64,000 nt of DNA from Hassallia sp050875635 (GCF_050875635.1 NZ_JBPAOH010000025.1:1-64000), one strand, 5' to 3'; positions 33,802 to 44,016 are shown, numbered from the stretch's first letter. The notes: generated from the sequence alone by a model not told the origin. Made by a program: numbers and translations.

Positions 33802-35276
33802 GTAATTGACCTCTGATTAAGTACAGTCATGCCTTGAGATTGATTTGGCGTAGTAATTCCTTGATGCTGATAGTACTTATGCGCTGCCATAGCCATAGCC
33901 AAAAATCCCCAAAGAATCATCCCTGCTATACTTAGCATTCCGCTACCAATAATTAACTGGGCAAAGGCAGTAAAACCAATGGCGCGGGCAGCACTCACAA
34001 AACTGTCGAAACGGGACTCTGTATATTTGAAAACTTGATAAATCATCAAGATTAGCCCACCCAGATAAGGGATGGCTCCAAACCAGCCCAGGGTGAAAAA
34101 CATATCTAAAATGCCGCTGTCAAGGACAATCACTTCTATTTGACCAGTTTTTTCGTTGACTTTCCAAGTATTTCCAAATCCATTACCCAAAGTGTTAGAA
34201 AGGGCTATACTCAGGTTTCTGTCATAGCTGCTCGATCTATCCCGAAAGCTGCCATCTTCTTGAAGATTGACAAAAGTTTCAACACGTTTTGATACAACAG
34301 AAGAAATTGGCTCAATAGTCAGCAATGGCGCAACACACACTATCATCACCAAAATTATGGTAATTAAGCGCATTTGAATCCGCGCTTTTACCGAACCCAT
34401 AATCATAATCATTCCGAATAACCAGCCCCCCCAATTGGTACGTGTTTGTGCAAGTAGAAACGACAAGTAGCCAGCTGCTGAGGCAGGAAAAATTAAAGGT
34501 CCCGATCTGGTGAACAATAACAGCAAACCAGCCTGCATTGTCGCACCAAACGGACCAATTGAGTGCATTGTACTCCAGACGCGCATTCCAAAAGGTTCAG
34601 GGTTTCCAGAACTGCTAGTCTGTAGTGATTTGACGAGCCAGTACCTGTCCCACTCCGGAGCTACCACGAATTGATATATACCGTAAACTCCTAAAATTAA
34701 TACGCACCAAAGAAATGTGCGCTGAATGTTTTGGCGATAACTAGGATAATCTCGCCAGTTAATAAATAAGTGAAAACCGAAGAGGAGGGGACTCAACCAG
34801 TCCAGAAGGCTGCGTGCCACCGGAACCGGTTGGTTGTGAACCAGTCCAATGAGAAAGCCATAGAACACCCCGGCAAAAGCCAAAATAAAAGGTAAGCCAC
34901 CTAGACGATAGGCACTAGGAAGGTAACGGAATAAGGTGGCTATGGAAACGAACACCACTAAATAAGGTGCTACGAGCATCTGACGAGTAAAGTCCCAGCC
35001 AACTTGAAGGTCAACTAAGCGGGTAAATAACGCCGAGAGAAACCACATCCACCACGTAAAGCCTAGATAGAGAATCGGATGCCGCAAATAGAGGAATATG
35101 GCTGTTACAAAAGCTGCTATTGGATAGATTAAGCGCAGACTGGCAGTAGGACCAACGTAGCACGCTAAACAAATCAGTAAAAAGCCAAAAATTACTATCC
35201 AACCTTGTAGCGATCGCTCTTCTGGAGAATAATTTTTTTTCAAAAAAGTATTAAAAAGTATCTGCTTGGAAGTCAC
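33798..35276 (-). CDS. Wzy/O-antigen ligase-like polysaccharide polymerase
   Basis: The 492-residue protein has about ten or more membrane helices (for example IVIFGFLLICLACYVGP and LILMIYQVF) and a large loop between helices (about 335-385, VVSKRVETFVNLQEDGSFRD, ALSNTLGNGFGNTW) with the SxRxxS/T-like and G(N)G pattern of O-antigen ligase/polymerase proteins. It is the only such gene in the island and the best candidate for the repeat-unit polymerase. It overlaps both neighbours by 4 bases (33798-33801, 35273-35276), marking a tight operon. Wzy proteins are poorly conserved, so the assignment rests on topology and context. Confidence 0.82.
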   Translation of the reverse strand: MTSKQILFNTFLKKNYSPEERSLQGWIVIFGFLLICLACYVGPTASLRLIYPIAAFVTAIFLYLRHPILYLGFTWWMWFLSALFTRLVDLQVGWDFTRQMLVAPYLVVFVSIATLFRYLPSAYRLGGLPFILAFAGVFYGFLIGLVHNQPVPVARSLLDWLSPLLFGFHLFINWRDYPSYRQNIQRTFLWCVLILGVYGIYQFVVAPEWDRYWLVKSLQTSSSGNPEPFGMRVWSTMHSIGPFGATMQAGLLLLFTRSGPLIFPASAAGYLSFLLAQTRTNWGGWLFGMIMIMGSVKARIQMRLITIILVMIVCVAPLLTIEPISSVVSKRVETFVNLQEDGSFRDRSSSYDRNLSIALSNTLGNGFGNTWKVNEKTGQIEVIVLDSGILDMFFTLGWFGAIPYLGGLILMIYQVFKYTESRFDSFVSAARAIGFTAFAQLIIGSGMLSIAGMILWGFLAMAMAAHKYYQHQGITTPNQSQGMTVLNQRSIT

Positions 35277-36253
35277 TGTACATCTCCAGGGTGCAGGTAA
35301 TTTGTTGAGAAGTTTTTCAAATTATAGTGCTGTTGCCATGTCTGCCAACCCTGAATTCGTCCCCGTAGAGATGCCAGCCACTTCTTAGATGCCAATTTTC
35401 CTTCACTGGGTAGCAATCGCAACCACTGTACAAAACCGATCGCTTCTCGCGTACCGATTAATATTGCCCAAACCACAAATACAATGCGTTGCACTGAGGA
35501 AAAGTATTCTAATAAAGCTAAAGTTTCATTATGTACGGCATTGCTCCAAGCGATATCATTAAAGTTATCTCGCTGATCTTCATCAAAACGCTGTGCGGGA
35601 TAGTGATCCACTGCGACCAACGGATCGAAAATAATTTTCCACCCCGCTCGTCTCAACGGCAGGGTGAATGCCAATTCAAAATGTACTTGGGCACCAGTAC
35701 CTAGCATCCGCTCATCATAGCGCACTTTTTTCAGGGCGCAAAAGCGAAAACTCATATTCACTCCCTTGAGTACGTCTACCTCGCGAGCTGGTCCCACACC
35801 CAAGTGATGATTGCCAATCACCCGTCCAAACCACTGTACCCGACCGACACAGAAGCGATCGCCTACTTCTTTGATTTGAGTACCTATGTACTGCCAGTCG
35901 CGTCCACCCACAGCACCGATGCTGCTATCTGACAAAAAGTAAGCTTCGATACGTTGCAGCCAATCAGCGTGTGGTGCCGCATCGTCGTCGGTTGTGGCAA
36001 CGATATCTCCCTGCGCTACATCCAAACCTGCATTCATCGCTGCTACTACTCCCGGAACTTTCACGGTTACGGTGCGTAGTGGCAGCGAATCAGAGTTAAA
36101 GGTTTGCAAAAATGTCCAAGTTTCCGCATCAATATCACGCACCGTCACCAATACTTCATCTGCTTGCCGAGTTTGCTTTTTCAGCGCTTCCAGGCAACGC
36201 ATCAGGTCTAGAGGTCGGCGATAGGTGGGTATGAGAACGGTGATACTGGTCAT
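35273..36253 (-). CDS. Glycosyltransferase family 2
   Basis: The 326-residue GT2 has MTSITVLIPTYRRPLDLMRC, the metal-binding DDD in ATTDDDAAPH, and the QVHFELAFTLPLRRAGWKI motif in the acceptor region; a C-terminal hydrophobic segment (SVQRIVFVVWAILIG) may touch the membrane. ATG 36253 is preceded by GAGGAG with 8-base spacing. Unusually, the upstream GT4 frame continues for 98 bases into this gene in another frame. Confidence 0.9.
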   Translation of the reverse strand: MTSITVLIPTYRRPLDLMRCLEALKKQTRQADEVLVTVRDIDAETWTFLQTFNSDSLPLRTVTVKVPGVVAAMNAGLDVAQGDIVATTDDDAAPHADWLQRIEAYFLSDSSIGAVGGRDWQYIGTQIKEVGDRFCVGRVQWFGRVIGNHHLGVGPAREVDVLKGVNMSFRFCALKKVRYDERMLGTGAQVHFELAFTLPLRRAGWKIIFDPLVAVDHYPAQRFDEDQRDNFNDIAWSNAVHNETLALLEYFSSVQRIVFVVWAILIGTREAIGFVQWLRLLPSEGKLASKKWLASLRGRIQGWQTWQQHYNLKNFSTNYLHPGDVQ

Positions 36254-37373
36254 TTACTAACTCCTCAAATAAATCGACATAGCTTTGAGCTTTACTAGTC
36301 CAAGTATTTTGTTCTGCTATGGTGCGGGCAGCTTGACCCATTTTTTGCCGGAGATGGCGATCGCTTTTTAAAATACTCAGTGCCTGCGCCAAAGCGTTGG
36401 TATCATCGGAGTCTGCCAAAACAAATCCACAATCTGGTGTGACTATTTCTGCACCCCCTGCTGTGGTTGCGGTAATTACAGGTAGTCCTGATGCCATTGC
36501 TTCCATCATAACTAGGGTGCAAGCTTCGTAACGTGACGGAAATACGAATAAATCCGCCGTTTGCATAATTTGGGCAATGTCGCGCCGAAATCCCAAAAAG
36601 TGTACTCGCTCACTTAAGGATAGCGATGCTGCAAGCTGAGGATAAGGACTACCGGCGGTATCACCGACAACTGCTAAGTGTACCTCCGGAACTTGTACTA
36701 AGGCATGTAATACTGTATCTAAGTTCTTGCGATTGGTACGGATATCGCCGGCGAAAAGCGCTAGAGTTACATCTTCTGGTAGACCAAATTTTTGCCGATC
36801 TGTAGCACCTGGAACAAACTCTTCCACATCCACACCATTCAAAATCACGCGAATGCGATCGCTTTCGATTCCAACGTCTTCTACCAATTCATTTTTGATT
36901 TTCTCAGATACTGCCACCGACACTTTCGCTTGACGAAATGCCTTTTTTTCCCAATAGCTGTTTAAATTTGTGTAGAGCCAATGGTAAACACCATAAATAT
37001 TGCGGTTTACTCGTGATGTATGTACAGGCGATCGCAACCAAGAAGTGTGTACAAACTGCGATGTATTTACATCTCCTTTCTCCGAAGTAATCGCACCGTA
37101 CACTTGTACTAAATCAAATTCATGGCGATGTTTACGCAACCAAGCAGCGCTGTGCCGAGAAAACATCATTTCCCGCACAAGTTGCGTTGGAAAATTTTCG
37201 ACGGGAAAATAAACCCAATTAACCTGGCTGTTTTCCTGTAGTTCTGGAGCTACTTTTCTTGCTACTAAAGTGACGTGGTGTCCGCGACGAATCGCTTCCC
37301 AGACAATCTCATAGTTTGCCCGACCTTGACCATCACCTTTAATCACATATGGCGTAACAATACAAAGTTTCAC
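36156..37373 (-). CDS. Glycosyltransferase family 4 with overlapping C-terminal tail
   Basis: The 405-residue enzyme has MKLCIVTPYVIKGDGQGRAN, LFAGDIRTNRKNLDTVLHAL and the EX7E pair in SRYEACTLVMMEAMASGLPV. The conserved fold ends around YVDLFEELVNDQ; the last 29 residues (YHRSHTHLSPTSR to NSASR) are read from inside the next gene in a different frame and look unlike any GT4 tail. That suggests loss of the original stop. ATG 37373. Confidence 0.9.
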   Translation of the reverse strand: MKLCIVTPYVIKGDGQGRANYEIVWEAIRRGHHVTLVARKVAPELQENSQVNWVYFPVENFPTQLVREMMFSRHSAAWLRKHRHEFDLVQVYGAITSEKGDVNTSQFVHTSWLRSPVHTSRVNRNIYGVYHWLYTNLNSYWEKKAFRQAKVSVAVSEKIKNELVEDVGIESDRIRVILNGVDVEEFVPGATDRQKFGLPEDVTLALFAGDIRTNRKNLDTVLHALVQVPEVHLAVVGDTAGSPYPQLAASLSLSERVHFLGFRRDIAQIMQTADLFVFPSRYEACTLVMMEAMASGLPVITATTAGGAEIVTPDCGFVLADSDDTNALAQALSILKSDRHLRQKMGQAARTIAEQNTWTSKAQSYVDLFEELVNDQYHRSHTHLSPTSRPDALPGSAEKANSASR

Positions 37374-37456
37374 AAACCACCTTCCTTTAAAATTAATTGA
37401 TGACCGTGCAGTTCTTTTTTCACCAAGTTAGAAATTTATAACTCTAATCAACTTAA

Positions 37457-38449
37457 TTATTTCGCTCCTCCTAATAATTGATTGGCTAAACGTTGCGGAG
37501 TAAAGCTAAGAGTAAGTGCTGCTATAGTTCGCAAGTTAAACTTTTGTTCGTTAATTGCACACCAAAGATAAGAACGTGCTTCTGCTACCTGTTTAGTTCG
37601 CATCAAACCAATAGCCAAAGTTGTATTAGCTTCTAACCATTTTTGCTTAAAGTATGACTTAAACTCTTTTAGTCTCTCATCTTCCATAAACCGCTTATAA
37701 CAAAATATTTCATTTTGTGCTTTCCGGATTTTTGCTTGAGCATTTCGACTACCACTTTGCATAGTATCAGTTTGCTCATGAGCACGATAACGAGTTAGTC
37801 GTTCTGGATAATAATAAGTTCCATGACCAGAAATACAGCAGATGTATGTTAAATATATATCCCACATACCGCCAACTTCAGGAGGAATACTATCCCAATC
37901 AACAAAATCATTGCGAATCACACAAGCTGCGGCAGTGGGTATACTTTTATCTACTAACCCGATTTTGACTAAATTTTGATGAACTCCTTGTGCAAGCTGG
38001 TCACGTTTATAACTGCGTGTATTTCCTTGGGTACCAGCATAATCAATTACGCCATTTGCATCTATAATATATTGATCGCAAAAAGCTAAAATTAAATCTG
38101 GATGTTCTTCTAACGGCGGAATAAGCTTTTCTAAAAAGTCTTCGTTCCAGATATCATCGTCGTGGAGACTAGCAACGTATTTTCCTCGTGCCATTTTGAA
38201 TGCGTGCATTTGATTAGCAAACATGCCTTTATTTTCCGGTTGTCTCCAATATCGAATGCGTGAATCATCAAAAGATTCAACTATTGCTTGCGTATTATCC
38301 GTACTACAATTATCAGAAATAATAATTTCAATATTTTGGTAACTTTGTTTAATAGCACTAGCAACTGCTTGCTTCAGATAATTTGGTCGATTATAGGTAG
38401 GAATAATAACGCTAACTAAAGGTTGTTGGCATTCGTCATTTTTTAACAT
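37457..38449 (-). CDS. Glycosyltransferase family 2, paralogue A
   Basis: The start is ATG 38449 (MLKNDECQQPLVSVIIPTYN), fixed by a strong GGAGG at 38454-38458; the frame upstream to 38503 is open but not needed. The 330-residue protein shows IIISDNCSTDNTQ and the DDD in YVASLHDDDIW. It is a close paralogue of the next gene (same length, same LVSVIIPTYNRPxYLKQA, same C-terminal KQ...ARSxxW helices). The pair adds sugars to the growing chain or may be differently regulated versions. Confidence 0.9.
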   Translation of the reverse strand: MLKNDECQQPLVSVIIPTYNRPNYLKQAVASAIKQSYQNIEIIISDNCSTDNTQAIVESFDDSRIRYWRQPENKGMFANQMHAFKMARGKYVASLHDDDIWNEDFLEKLIPPLEEHPDLILAFCDQYIIDANGVIDYAGTQGNTRSYKRDQLAQGVHQNLVKIGLVDKSIPTAAACVIRNDFVDWDSIPPEVGGMWDIYLTYICCISGHGTYYYPERLTRYRAHEQTDTMQSGSRNAQAKIRKAQNEIFCYKRFMEDERLKEFKSYFKQKWLEANTTLAIGLMRTKQVAEARSYLWCAINEQKFNLRTIAALTLSFTPQRLANQLLGGAK

Positions 38450-38453
38450 ATTT

Positions 38454-38458
38454 CCTCC
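38454..38458 (-). promoter_or_regulatory. Strong Shine-Dalgarno GGAGG deciding the GT2 start
   Basis: On the minus strand GGGAGGAAAT stands directly before ATG 38449, about 4 bases from the core. It lies inside the longer open frame and shows that translation starts at 38449, 18 codons downstream of the first possible start. Confidence 0.75.
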
Positions 38459-38684
38459 CGGTCTTTTCTTGCTAAAAACAGTATTGAATTTATTATTCTG
38501 CACCCAATCGACCTATTTTGCATTTATGTGATAAATTTATTTTTTTACTTTATTTTCTGATAAATAATTTATCCCTATCGCTTTTAACGTTTTTTCCGTT
38601 TAATAATTTATTTTTACAATTAAAAATTAAATCATTGCAGCAATTGTTCATAATTAAAATGCAATTAATCTAAATTAATTCAAC

Positions 38685-39689
38685 TTATTTAGAAACAAAT
38701 AATTCAATTTTATTTGTATCTAGCGCTCGATTTGTAAATGACTGTGGCATAAAAGTTAATAACATTGCCCCCATGCTTCTTAGACTCCGTTTTTTATTCT
38801 TTATCACATGCCAAAAATGAGATCGTGCAGCTATTGGTTGTTTAGCTTGCAGCAAACTCATCCCCAAACTGTATCTTGCTTCTAACAATCTGCGGTGAAA
38901 ATATGGATGCAATTCATGTAACCTTGCATCTTTGATAAATTGCTCGTAGCAAAATATCTGATTATTTGCTTTGCGAATTCTCACTTGTGCATCGTCAGTC
39001 CTTGTATCCGATTGCGCGTGTGTGCGAAATCGCGCCAGTTTGTCTGGATAATAGTAAGCTCCTTTTGCAGAACGGCAGCAGAGATAGTTTAGATACAAAT
39101 CGTAGCAACCCCCAGCCTCAACTGGAAATGCATCCCAGTCCACAACATCTTTACGAATAACGGCAGCAACAACACTTGCTACAGACATATCTACTATTCC
39201 CTGCTCATAAAAAGGTTGGTAAACACCTTCTTTTAAATTGTCCCTTTTAAATACCTGCGAACAATATTCTGTGTGAGCATAATCTATTTCGCTATCAGCT
39301 TTCATCATGTAGTGATCGCAAAAAGCTAAAGCCAAATTAGAATCAGCTTCTAGAGGAGGAACAAGCTTTTCTAAAAAATCCTTTTCCCAGATATCATCGT
39401 CGTGGAGACTGGCAACATATTTTCCTCGTGCCATTTTAAAGCCGTTGATAATATTAGCGACCATTCCTAAGTTTTCAGAATTTCGCCAAAAGCGAATTCG
39501 TGAATCACTAAAAGCATCAACTATTGGTTGGGGATTTACGCTGCTACAGTTATCACAAACAATGATTTCAATATTTTGATAAGTTTGTTGAACTGCACTA
39601 GCGATCGCTTGCTTAAGATATTCTGGACGATTATATGTTGGGATAATAACACTGACTAAAGGCTGATAATTTTCGGTATTATGTAACAT
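38685..39689 (-). CDS. Glycosyltransferase family 2, paralogue B
   Basis: The 334-residue GT2 has LVSVIIPTYNRPEYLKQAIA, IIVCDNCSSVNPQ and VASLHDDDIWEKDFLEKLVP. It aligns with the 37457-38449 product along its whole length. The gap between them (38450-38684) is AT-rich and carries no frame. ATG 39689. Acceptor specificity is unknown. Confidence 0.9.
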   Translation of the reverse strand: MLHNTENYQPLVSVIIPTYNRPEYLKQAIASAVQQTYQNIEIIVCDNCSSVNPQPIVDAFSDSRIRFWRNSENLGMVANIINGFKMARGKYVASLHDDDIWEKDFLEKLVPPLEADSNLALAFCDHYMMKADSEIDYAHTEYCSQVFKRDNLKEGVYQPFYEQGIVDMSVASVVAAVIRKDVVDWDAFPVEAGGCYDLYLNYLCCRSAKGAYYYPDKLARFRTHAQSDTRTDDAQVRIRKANNQIFCYEQFIKDARLHELHPYFHRRLLEARYSLGMSLLQAKQPIAARSHFWHVIKNKKRSLRSMGAMLLTFMPQSFTNRALDTNKIELFVSK

Positions 39690-39788
39690 GTTTTACCTAC
39701 TATTTTTTAATTAGTCAAAGCAATACACTTAATAATGAAGTCTTTTGGTACATACCAAAGCACTATATTCTAATTAAATTAAGTCAAA

Positions 39789-40946
39789 TCATAACTCTAA
39801 TATAGTATTTTCATAAATTTTTTGCAGATGCTTTACATGAACATCCATTGTAAATTCTTTCATAAACAAAGCATGACCTTGTTCGCCTAGACAAACGCAC
39901 TTTTGATAATTTGTAGATAAATCAGTAATTGCATCGGAAAGCTTTTTAATATCATTTGCTGTCACAAGAATACCTGTTTTTCCATCTTGTAAATGCTCTG
40001 GTATACCTCCTACTGCACTTGCAATTACAGGTCGATAACGAGCATAAGCTTCAAGAGTTACAAGACCAGCAGGCTCGGGCCAGACACTCGGAAAAATTAC
40101 CGTCAAACATTCTTGATACAGTCTATTTAATTTGTCACTATCACACCAGCCATGCCAAACGATACGGTTAGTTAATCCGAGTTTTTCAGCTAACCTTTCC
40201 AAGCGGGGTCTATCCCATCCTTCACCTGCAATATCAAGCTGAATTCGCGGATTTGTATGTACTAAACTTTTCAGCAACCATTCTAGTCCTTTATCAGGAA
40301 CAATGCGTCCGACAAACAACATTCTCTGATTTTTATGTGTTTCTAAAGTTAGCGGTGTAGTGGCAGTTTGCGGAATGGGTATACCACACCGCAGAGTTAC
40401 AGTTTGTTCGGTTGGGACACCATTTTTAATTAACTCTTGCCTTACATAGTCACTATTAGCAATGAAAGTAACTTTTATTTTTTTTAAAATATTTTGTAGA
40501 CGCTGAGTTTCTTTAAATTCATCAATAACTCTTGACGGTTTGCGGCTACCACATTTGTCTATTAGCTTGCCCCAGGTACATCCTAAATAAGAGAAGTTAC
40601 GCTGACAAATAGTGTTTTGTTCTGCTAAATATTTTGTGCCACTTGGACAGTAGAAAGAGTGATTGTGAACTGTAAATATAACGGGACATTCACCTGTAAC
40701 ATCTAATAGTAAATCTGGACTATGTAGGTGGAGCAATTTTAACTGACTTTGGTCAACATTTTTTAATTCTTTAATTACGCGATCGCTCACACCAGGTATC
40801 TGATAATTCATCAGAGAAGTTAAATAAGTTTCTGCTCCTCCTTTGCCACCTACATGAAAACTAGAGCATTGATAAATTAGATTTTTCTCAAAATTTTCCT
40901 GGCTCAATTTTTTTTTGTTTGGCTCCGCACTATTAGTTAATACCAT
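39789..40946 (-). CDS. Glycosyltransferase family 4
   Basis: From ATG 40946 (a GTG one codon upstream is also possible) the 385-residue enzyme has an N-terminal HVGGKGGAETYLTSL, a cysteine-bearing insert (FYCPSGTKYL, TICQRNFSYLGCTWGKLIDKC) typical of one GT4 subfamily, MLFVGRIVPDKGLEWLL, and the EX7E in WPEPAGLVTLEAYARYRPVIA. The four-Cys insert may bind metal or form a structural clasp. It belongs to the run of minus-strand transferases after hepA. Confidence 0.9.
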   Translation of the reverse strand: MVLTNSAEPNKKKLSQENFEKNLIYQCSSFHVGGKGGAETYLTSLMNYQIPGVSDRVIKELKNVDQSQLKLLHLHSPDLLLDVTGECPVIFTVHNHSFYCPSGTKYLAEQNTICQRNFSYLGCTWGKLIDKCGSRKPSRVIDEFKETQRLQNILKKIKVTFIANSDYVRQELIKNGVPTEQTVTLRCGIPIPQTATTPLTLETHKNQRMLFVGRIVPDKGLEWLLKSLVHTNPRIQLDIAGEGWDRPRLERLAEKLGLTNRIVWHGWCDSDKLNRLYQECLTVIFPSVWPEPAGLVTLEAYARYRPVIASAVGGIPEHLQDGKTGILVTANDIKKLSDAITDLSTNYQKCVCLGEQGHALFMKEFTMDVHVKHLQKIYENTILEL

Positions 40947-41003
40947 CACTTTTAAGCACTTATATTCCCTTAGTTTTCACTAAAACTTACTTTTTTGGAC
41001 TAG

Positions 41004-42164
41004 CTATAAATAATTGTCAAATATTTGACATAAATTCTGTTTGTAAAGTTCCTGGGTATATGTAACGGCAGTATTTCTCGCTGCTTTACTCATTTGTATG
41101 CGAATCGATTCGTTAGTAGCTAAAAAATCTAGTTTTTCGCTAATAGCTTTTTCGTCTCTGGGTGGTACAATAAATCCATTAACGCCATCTTCAATCAAGT
41201 CAGCAGCACCGCAATGAGAAGTGACAATTACAGGAAGTCCGCACGCCATTGCTTCGAGTGCTACCAATCCAAAACCATCTTCAACAGAAGGCAAAATGAA
41301 TACTGAACACCGACTAAAGACTTGTTGGGGATCTTGGCTATTAAAATTCCAAAACTCTTGTTTAATATGAGAATTTTGACTTAGTGTTTTCTCTACTAAA
41401 AGTCGCATTTTACGAGTCGATGTACCTCCAACTAATAACAATTCAGAATTAGGTATTTTAGCTTGCAAAAAGGCAGGAATTAAATACTGAACACCTTTAC
41501 GCGGTTCAATAGTACCTACATAAAGTGCGCGAAAAGTTGAGTCCGTTTTAGGAGAGGGATAAAACCTTTCAGTATTAATAAATGGAGGAAGAACAGCAAT
41601 CTTATCTGCCGGAAACCCTGCATCAATAAATGTTTGTTTGGCAACCTTTGAAAGAACGACGATTAAATCAGCTTGTTTGCACTCCTGTGAAAATCGTTGC
41701 AGCATCTTTGGATTCATGGTTGCTACAGTAGATTCTCCAAGAAACTGTAGTTCTTGCTGAATTTGTTCCTGCATGAAGGGGAGATAATTATTGAGGCAAT
41801 ATAGCCAAGCCTTCGCACCTTTTGCTTTAGCTGTTTTAAAAGCTAGATGAGTTTGACCTGCTACCCCCATAATTAAATCGCAGGGAAGGAGTTGTAATTT
41901 TTTGCTTACTTGTTTGTCAAAATATAAATCGCTCAACAGTACAGCCCAATCATTGCGACGACGCAGCAACGGTGTAGCAAGTAATCGTCTGCTCGATGCA
42001 GAATAACCGACGGGATAAACTGAGAAATCGGTTTGAGGTATTTTAACATCTGCACAAATTACAGTTAAATCTGCTAGTTCGCTAAAACCTGCTGCTGCAT
42101 TTGCTAAACAAACTCCCTGTCCTCCTGTACCTAAGCCTGTGTTGCAAGTGAGAATAACTTTCAT
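41004..42164 (-). CDS. Glycosyltransferase family 4
   Basis: The 386-residue protein has the N-terminal CNTGLGTGGQGVCLANAAAG, ALYVGTIEPRKGVQYLIPAF and the EX7E pair in EDGFGLVALEAMACGLPVIV, as in GT4 transferases. ATG 42164. It lies 22 bases after the stop of the preceding transferase gene at 42187 and is probably co-transcribed with it. Confidence 0.92.
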   Translation of the reverse strand: MKVILTCNTGLGTGGQGVCLANAAAGFSELADLTVICADVKIPQTDFSVYPVGYSASSRRLLATPLLRRRNDWAVLLSDLYFDKQVSKKLQLLPCDLIMGVAGQTHLAFKTAKAKGAKAWLYCLNNYLPFMQEQIQQELQFLGESTVATMNPKMLQRFSQECKQADLIVVLSKVAKQTFIDAGFPADKIAVLPPFINTERFYPSPKTDSTFRALYVGTIEPRKGVQYLIPAFLQAKIPNSELLLVGGTSTRKMRLLVEKTLSQNSHIKQEFWNFNSQDPQQVFSRCSVFILPSVEDGFGLVALEAMACGLPVIVTSHCGAADLIEDGVNGFIVPPRDEKAISEKLDFLATNESIRIQMSKAARNTAVTYTQELYKQNLCQIFDNYL

Positions 42165-42186
42165 GATTAACTTTTTACATTGTCAG

Positions 42187-43608
42187 TTAGTTAGTAACGG
42201 TTGAATTTGAGCAAACTTTGTCTAAAATTTGGAAATAATTTTCAACTAAGTTTATGTAGCTAAGTTCTTGTTGGAGAGCAGTTCGATCGAATGTCAGGGG
42301 ACTACCTGAAAATTTTGCTGCGGCTACTTGGGCAATTACTTGAGCCATTGCTTCTGTATCTGTTGGTTCAACTAGCCAAACTCCTGGTTTATCCTTTAAA
42401 TAATCCCAGTTTTCACCTTTAGGTACTGCTGCTAAAATTGGGCGATCGCTCATCAGATATTCGTAAGTTTTACATGAAATCCGTCCTCCAGAAGATCCAT
42501 CTGTTCGATTGGGCAAAGTTATCAGTAAAAGGTCTGCTTGTCTGGCATTTTGAATTGCTTGGGAGTGGGGTAAAGCACCGAAGACAGAAACAACATCTGT
42601 CAGATTTTGATTTTGCAACACCTTTTGTACTACAGATTCCGGGAAGCTGTTTCCGTAGATTTTTACATGAATCTTGTTCTCCCAGTTAGGATTTTGGGAC
42701 ATCGCTTGCTGCGCTGCTTTGCCAATAAAAATCGGACTCGAACTGCGGTAATCGATTTTTATCCTTTCATAGCTGCCTAACTTCATCCAAGCTCTGTAAA
42801 GTTTTTTAGGTAGTGTGTGTTCTTCAGGGCGATGATAAAAGTCATACCAGCCATTCATGCCGCCAGTATAAACAATTTTGAACGATTCGCTAACCACCGA
42901 ATCAACGGGGGTGGAAAAATCCAACGGATCGGCACCGCAACGAATCAAGTGAAACTTTGATTGTTGGGATTGAGGTTGTCGTTTTTTGACAAGTTCCAGA
43001 TTAAATTGGGAAACGTAAACTATTGCATCAGCTTGACGCACATAAAAATTTTCTAGCCATCGTTCTAGCTGATGATGCAGCCAACTAGCAGAAACTGGAT
43101 GCATATCAGTGCAACTGAGCGAGTCATCCAAGCTCAACACTAAAGGCAAACCTGTAAGCCACTTCAGGGCAATTCCTACTAAACCGGCTGAGTAAGGCAT
43201 CATAAATACAAAAATAGCGCTACAGTTCTGCCGCTTAATTAACTGATACCCTTTTATTAATGCCGGAATAAACCAAAAAATTTTGCTATCTGGCCAGATT
43301 AAGAACATTAATAATTTATCTAGTTTCAGCTTGCCGATAAATTCAATTAAACGTTTTGGATACCAGCTTTTAACAAATTCGACGCTAGCGGCTTCATTCA
43401 AATAACCATTTTCTGTTCCAGTTAATATATGAATTTCCCAATGTTTTTGGAATTGTCCTAACAATTTTTTTGCTCTGATGGCAATCGGTTCCCTCAAGGG
43501 TGGTAGGTCATGGGCTATACAGAAAAGTGTTTTAGCATGTGGCGATTTCGAGGGGACATTGGATGTAGTAAAATAAGTATTGTTTTTAGAAGAAATTGAT
43601 TTTGTCAT
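42187..43608 (-). CDS. GT4-like glycosyltransferase, long type
   Basis: At 473 residues it is longer than its neighbours. It has an N-terminal CIAHDLPPLREPIAIRAKKL, a hydrophobic segment (SAIFVFMMPYSAGLVGIALK) that may bind the membrane, and a C-terminal nucleotide-sugar domain with DGSSGGRISCKTYEYLMSDR. The second Glu of EX7E is kept in this last motif. ATG 43608. First transferase gene downstream of hepA on the minus strand. Confidence 0.85.
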   Translation of the reverse strand: MTKSISSKNNTYFTTSNVPSKSPHAKTLFCIAHDLPPLREPIAIRAKKLLGQFQKHWEIHILTGTENGYLNEAASVEFVKSWYPKRLIEFIGKLKLDKLLMFLIWPDSKIFWFIPALIKGYQLIKRQNCSAIFVFMMPYSAGLVGIALKWLTGLPLVLSLDDSLSCTDMHPVSASWLHHQLERWLENFYVRQADAIVYVSQFNLELVKKRQPQSQQSKFHLIRCGADPLDFSTPVDSVVSESFKIVYTGGMNGWYDFYHRPEEHTLPKKLYRAWMKLGSYERIKIDYRSSSPIFIGKAAQQAMSQNPNWENKIHVKIYGNSFPESVVQKVLQNQNLTDVVSVFGALPHSQAIQNARQADLLLITLPNRTDGSSGGRISCKTYEYLMSDRPILAAVPKGENWDYLKDKPGVWLVEPTDTEAMAQVIAQVAAAKFSGSPLTFDRTALQQELSYINLVENYFQILDKVCSNSTVTN

Positions 43609-44016
43609 AACTATTATTACTAATTTTTGATAAATATAATAACACCCTGTTTTGGGGAATGCGATCTACTCCCTTCCCGCTACAAAATTACCTATCTTCT
43701 TTTTCTTCTTCCTTCTCCTTCACCAGACGCCAAGGGCGAACGTGTCCTTCTCCTAAGGGAGACGCTGCGCGAAGGTGCCTAGCCTGCGGCTTCTGCGTAC
43801 TCCGTTGGAGAAGCCGAAGGCTAGCAGTACGCGGTTCGTTAAATAGGTATTCTTCGAGCGGGAGGGGAGTAAGTATTATTTAAATTTATTCGCTTGGGGA
43901 CGAGGATTTTGGGAAATGCAGAACCTTGTTTAATAAAGGTTCTGCATTTTAGAGAACTGAGGAATGCGATCGCCAATTTCCAGATTTGGCAGGCTGCCCA
44001 AAGAGCTGTTAGGTAG
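43609..44016. other. Repeat-bearing gap between hepA and the transferase run
   Basis: About 43675-43850 is a patchwork of TCTTCTTCC repeats and the GGAGACGCTGCGCGAAGG / GGAGAAGCCGAAGGCTAG palindromes, a family also present at 62820-62890. A hairpin GCAGAACCTT (43918-43927) with its exact complement (43936-43945) follows and may end the hepA transcript. No gene is seen. Confidence 0.65.

Noticed and set aside
43659..43883. 74-codon plus-strand frame
   Set aside because: It runs through TCTTCTTCC and GGAGACGC repeats and reads as low-complexity Ser/Arg sequence.
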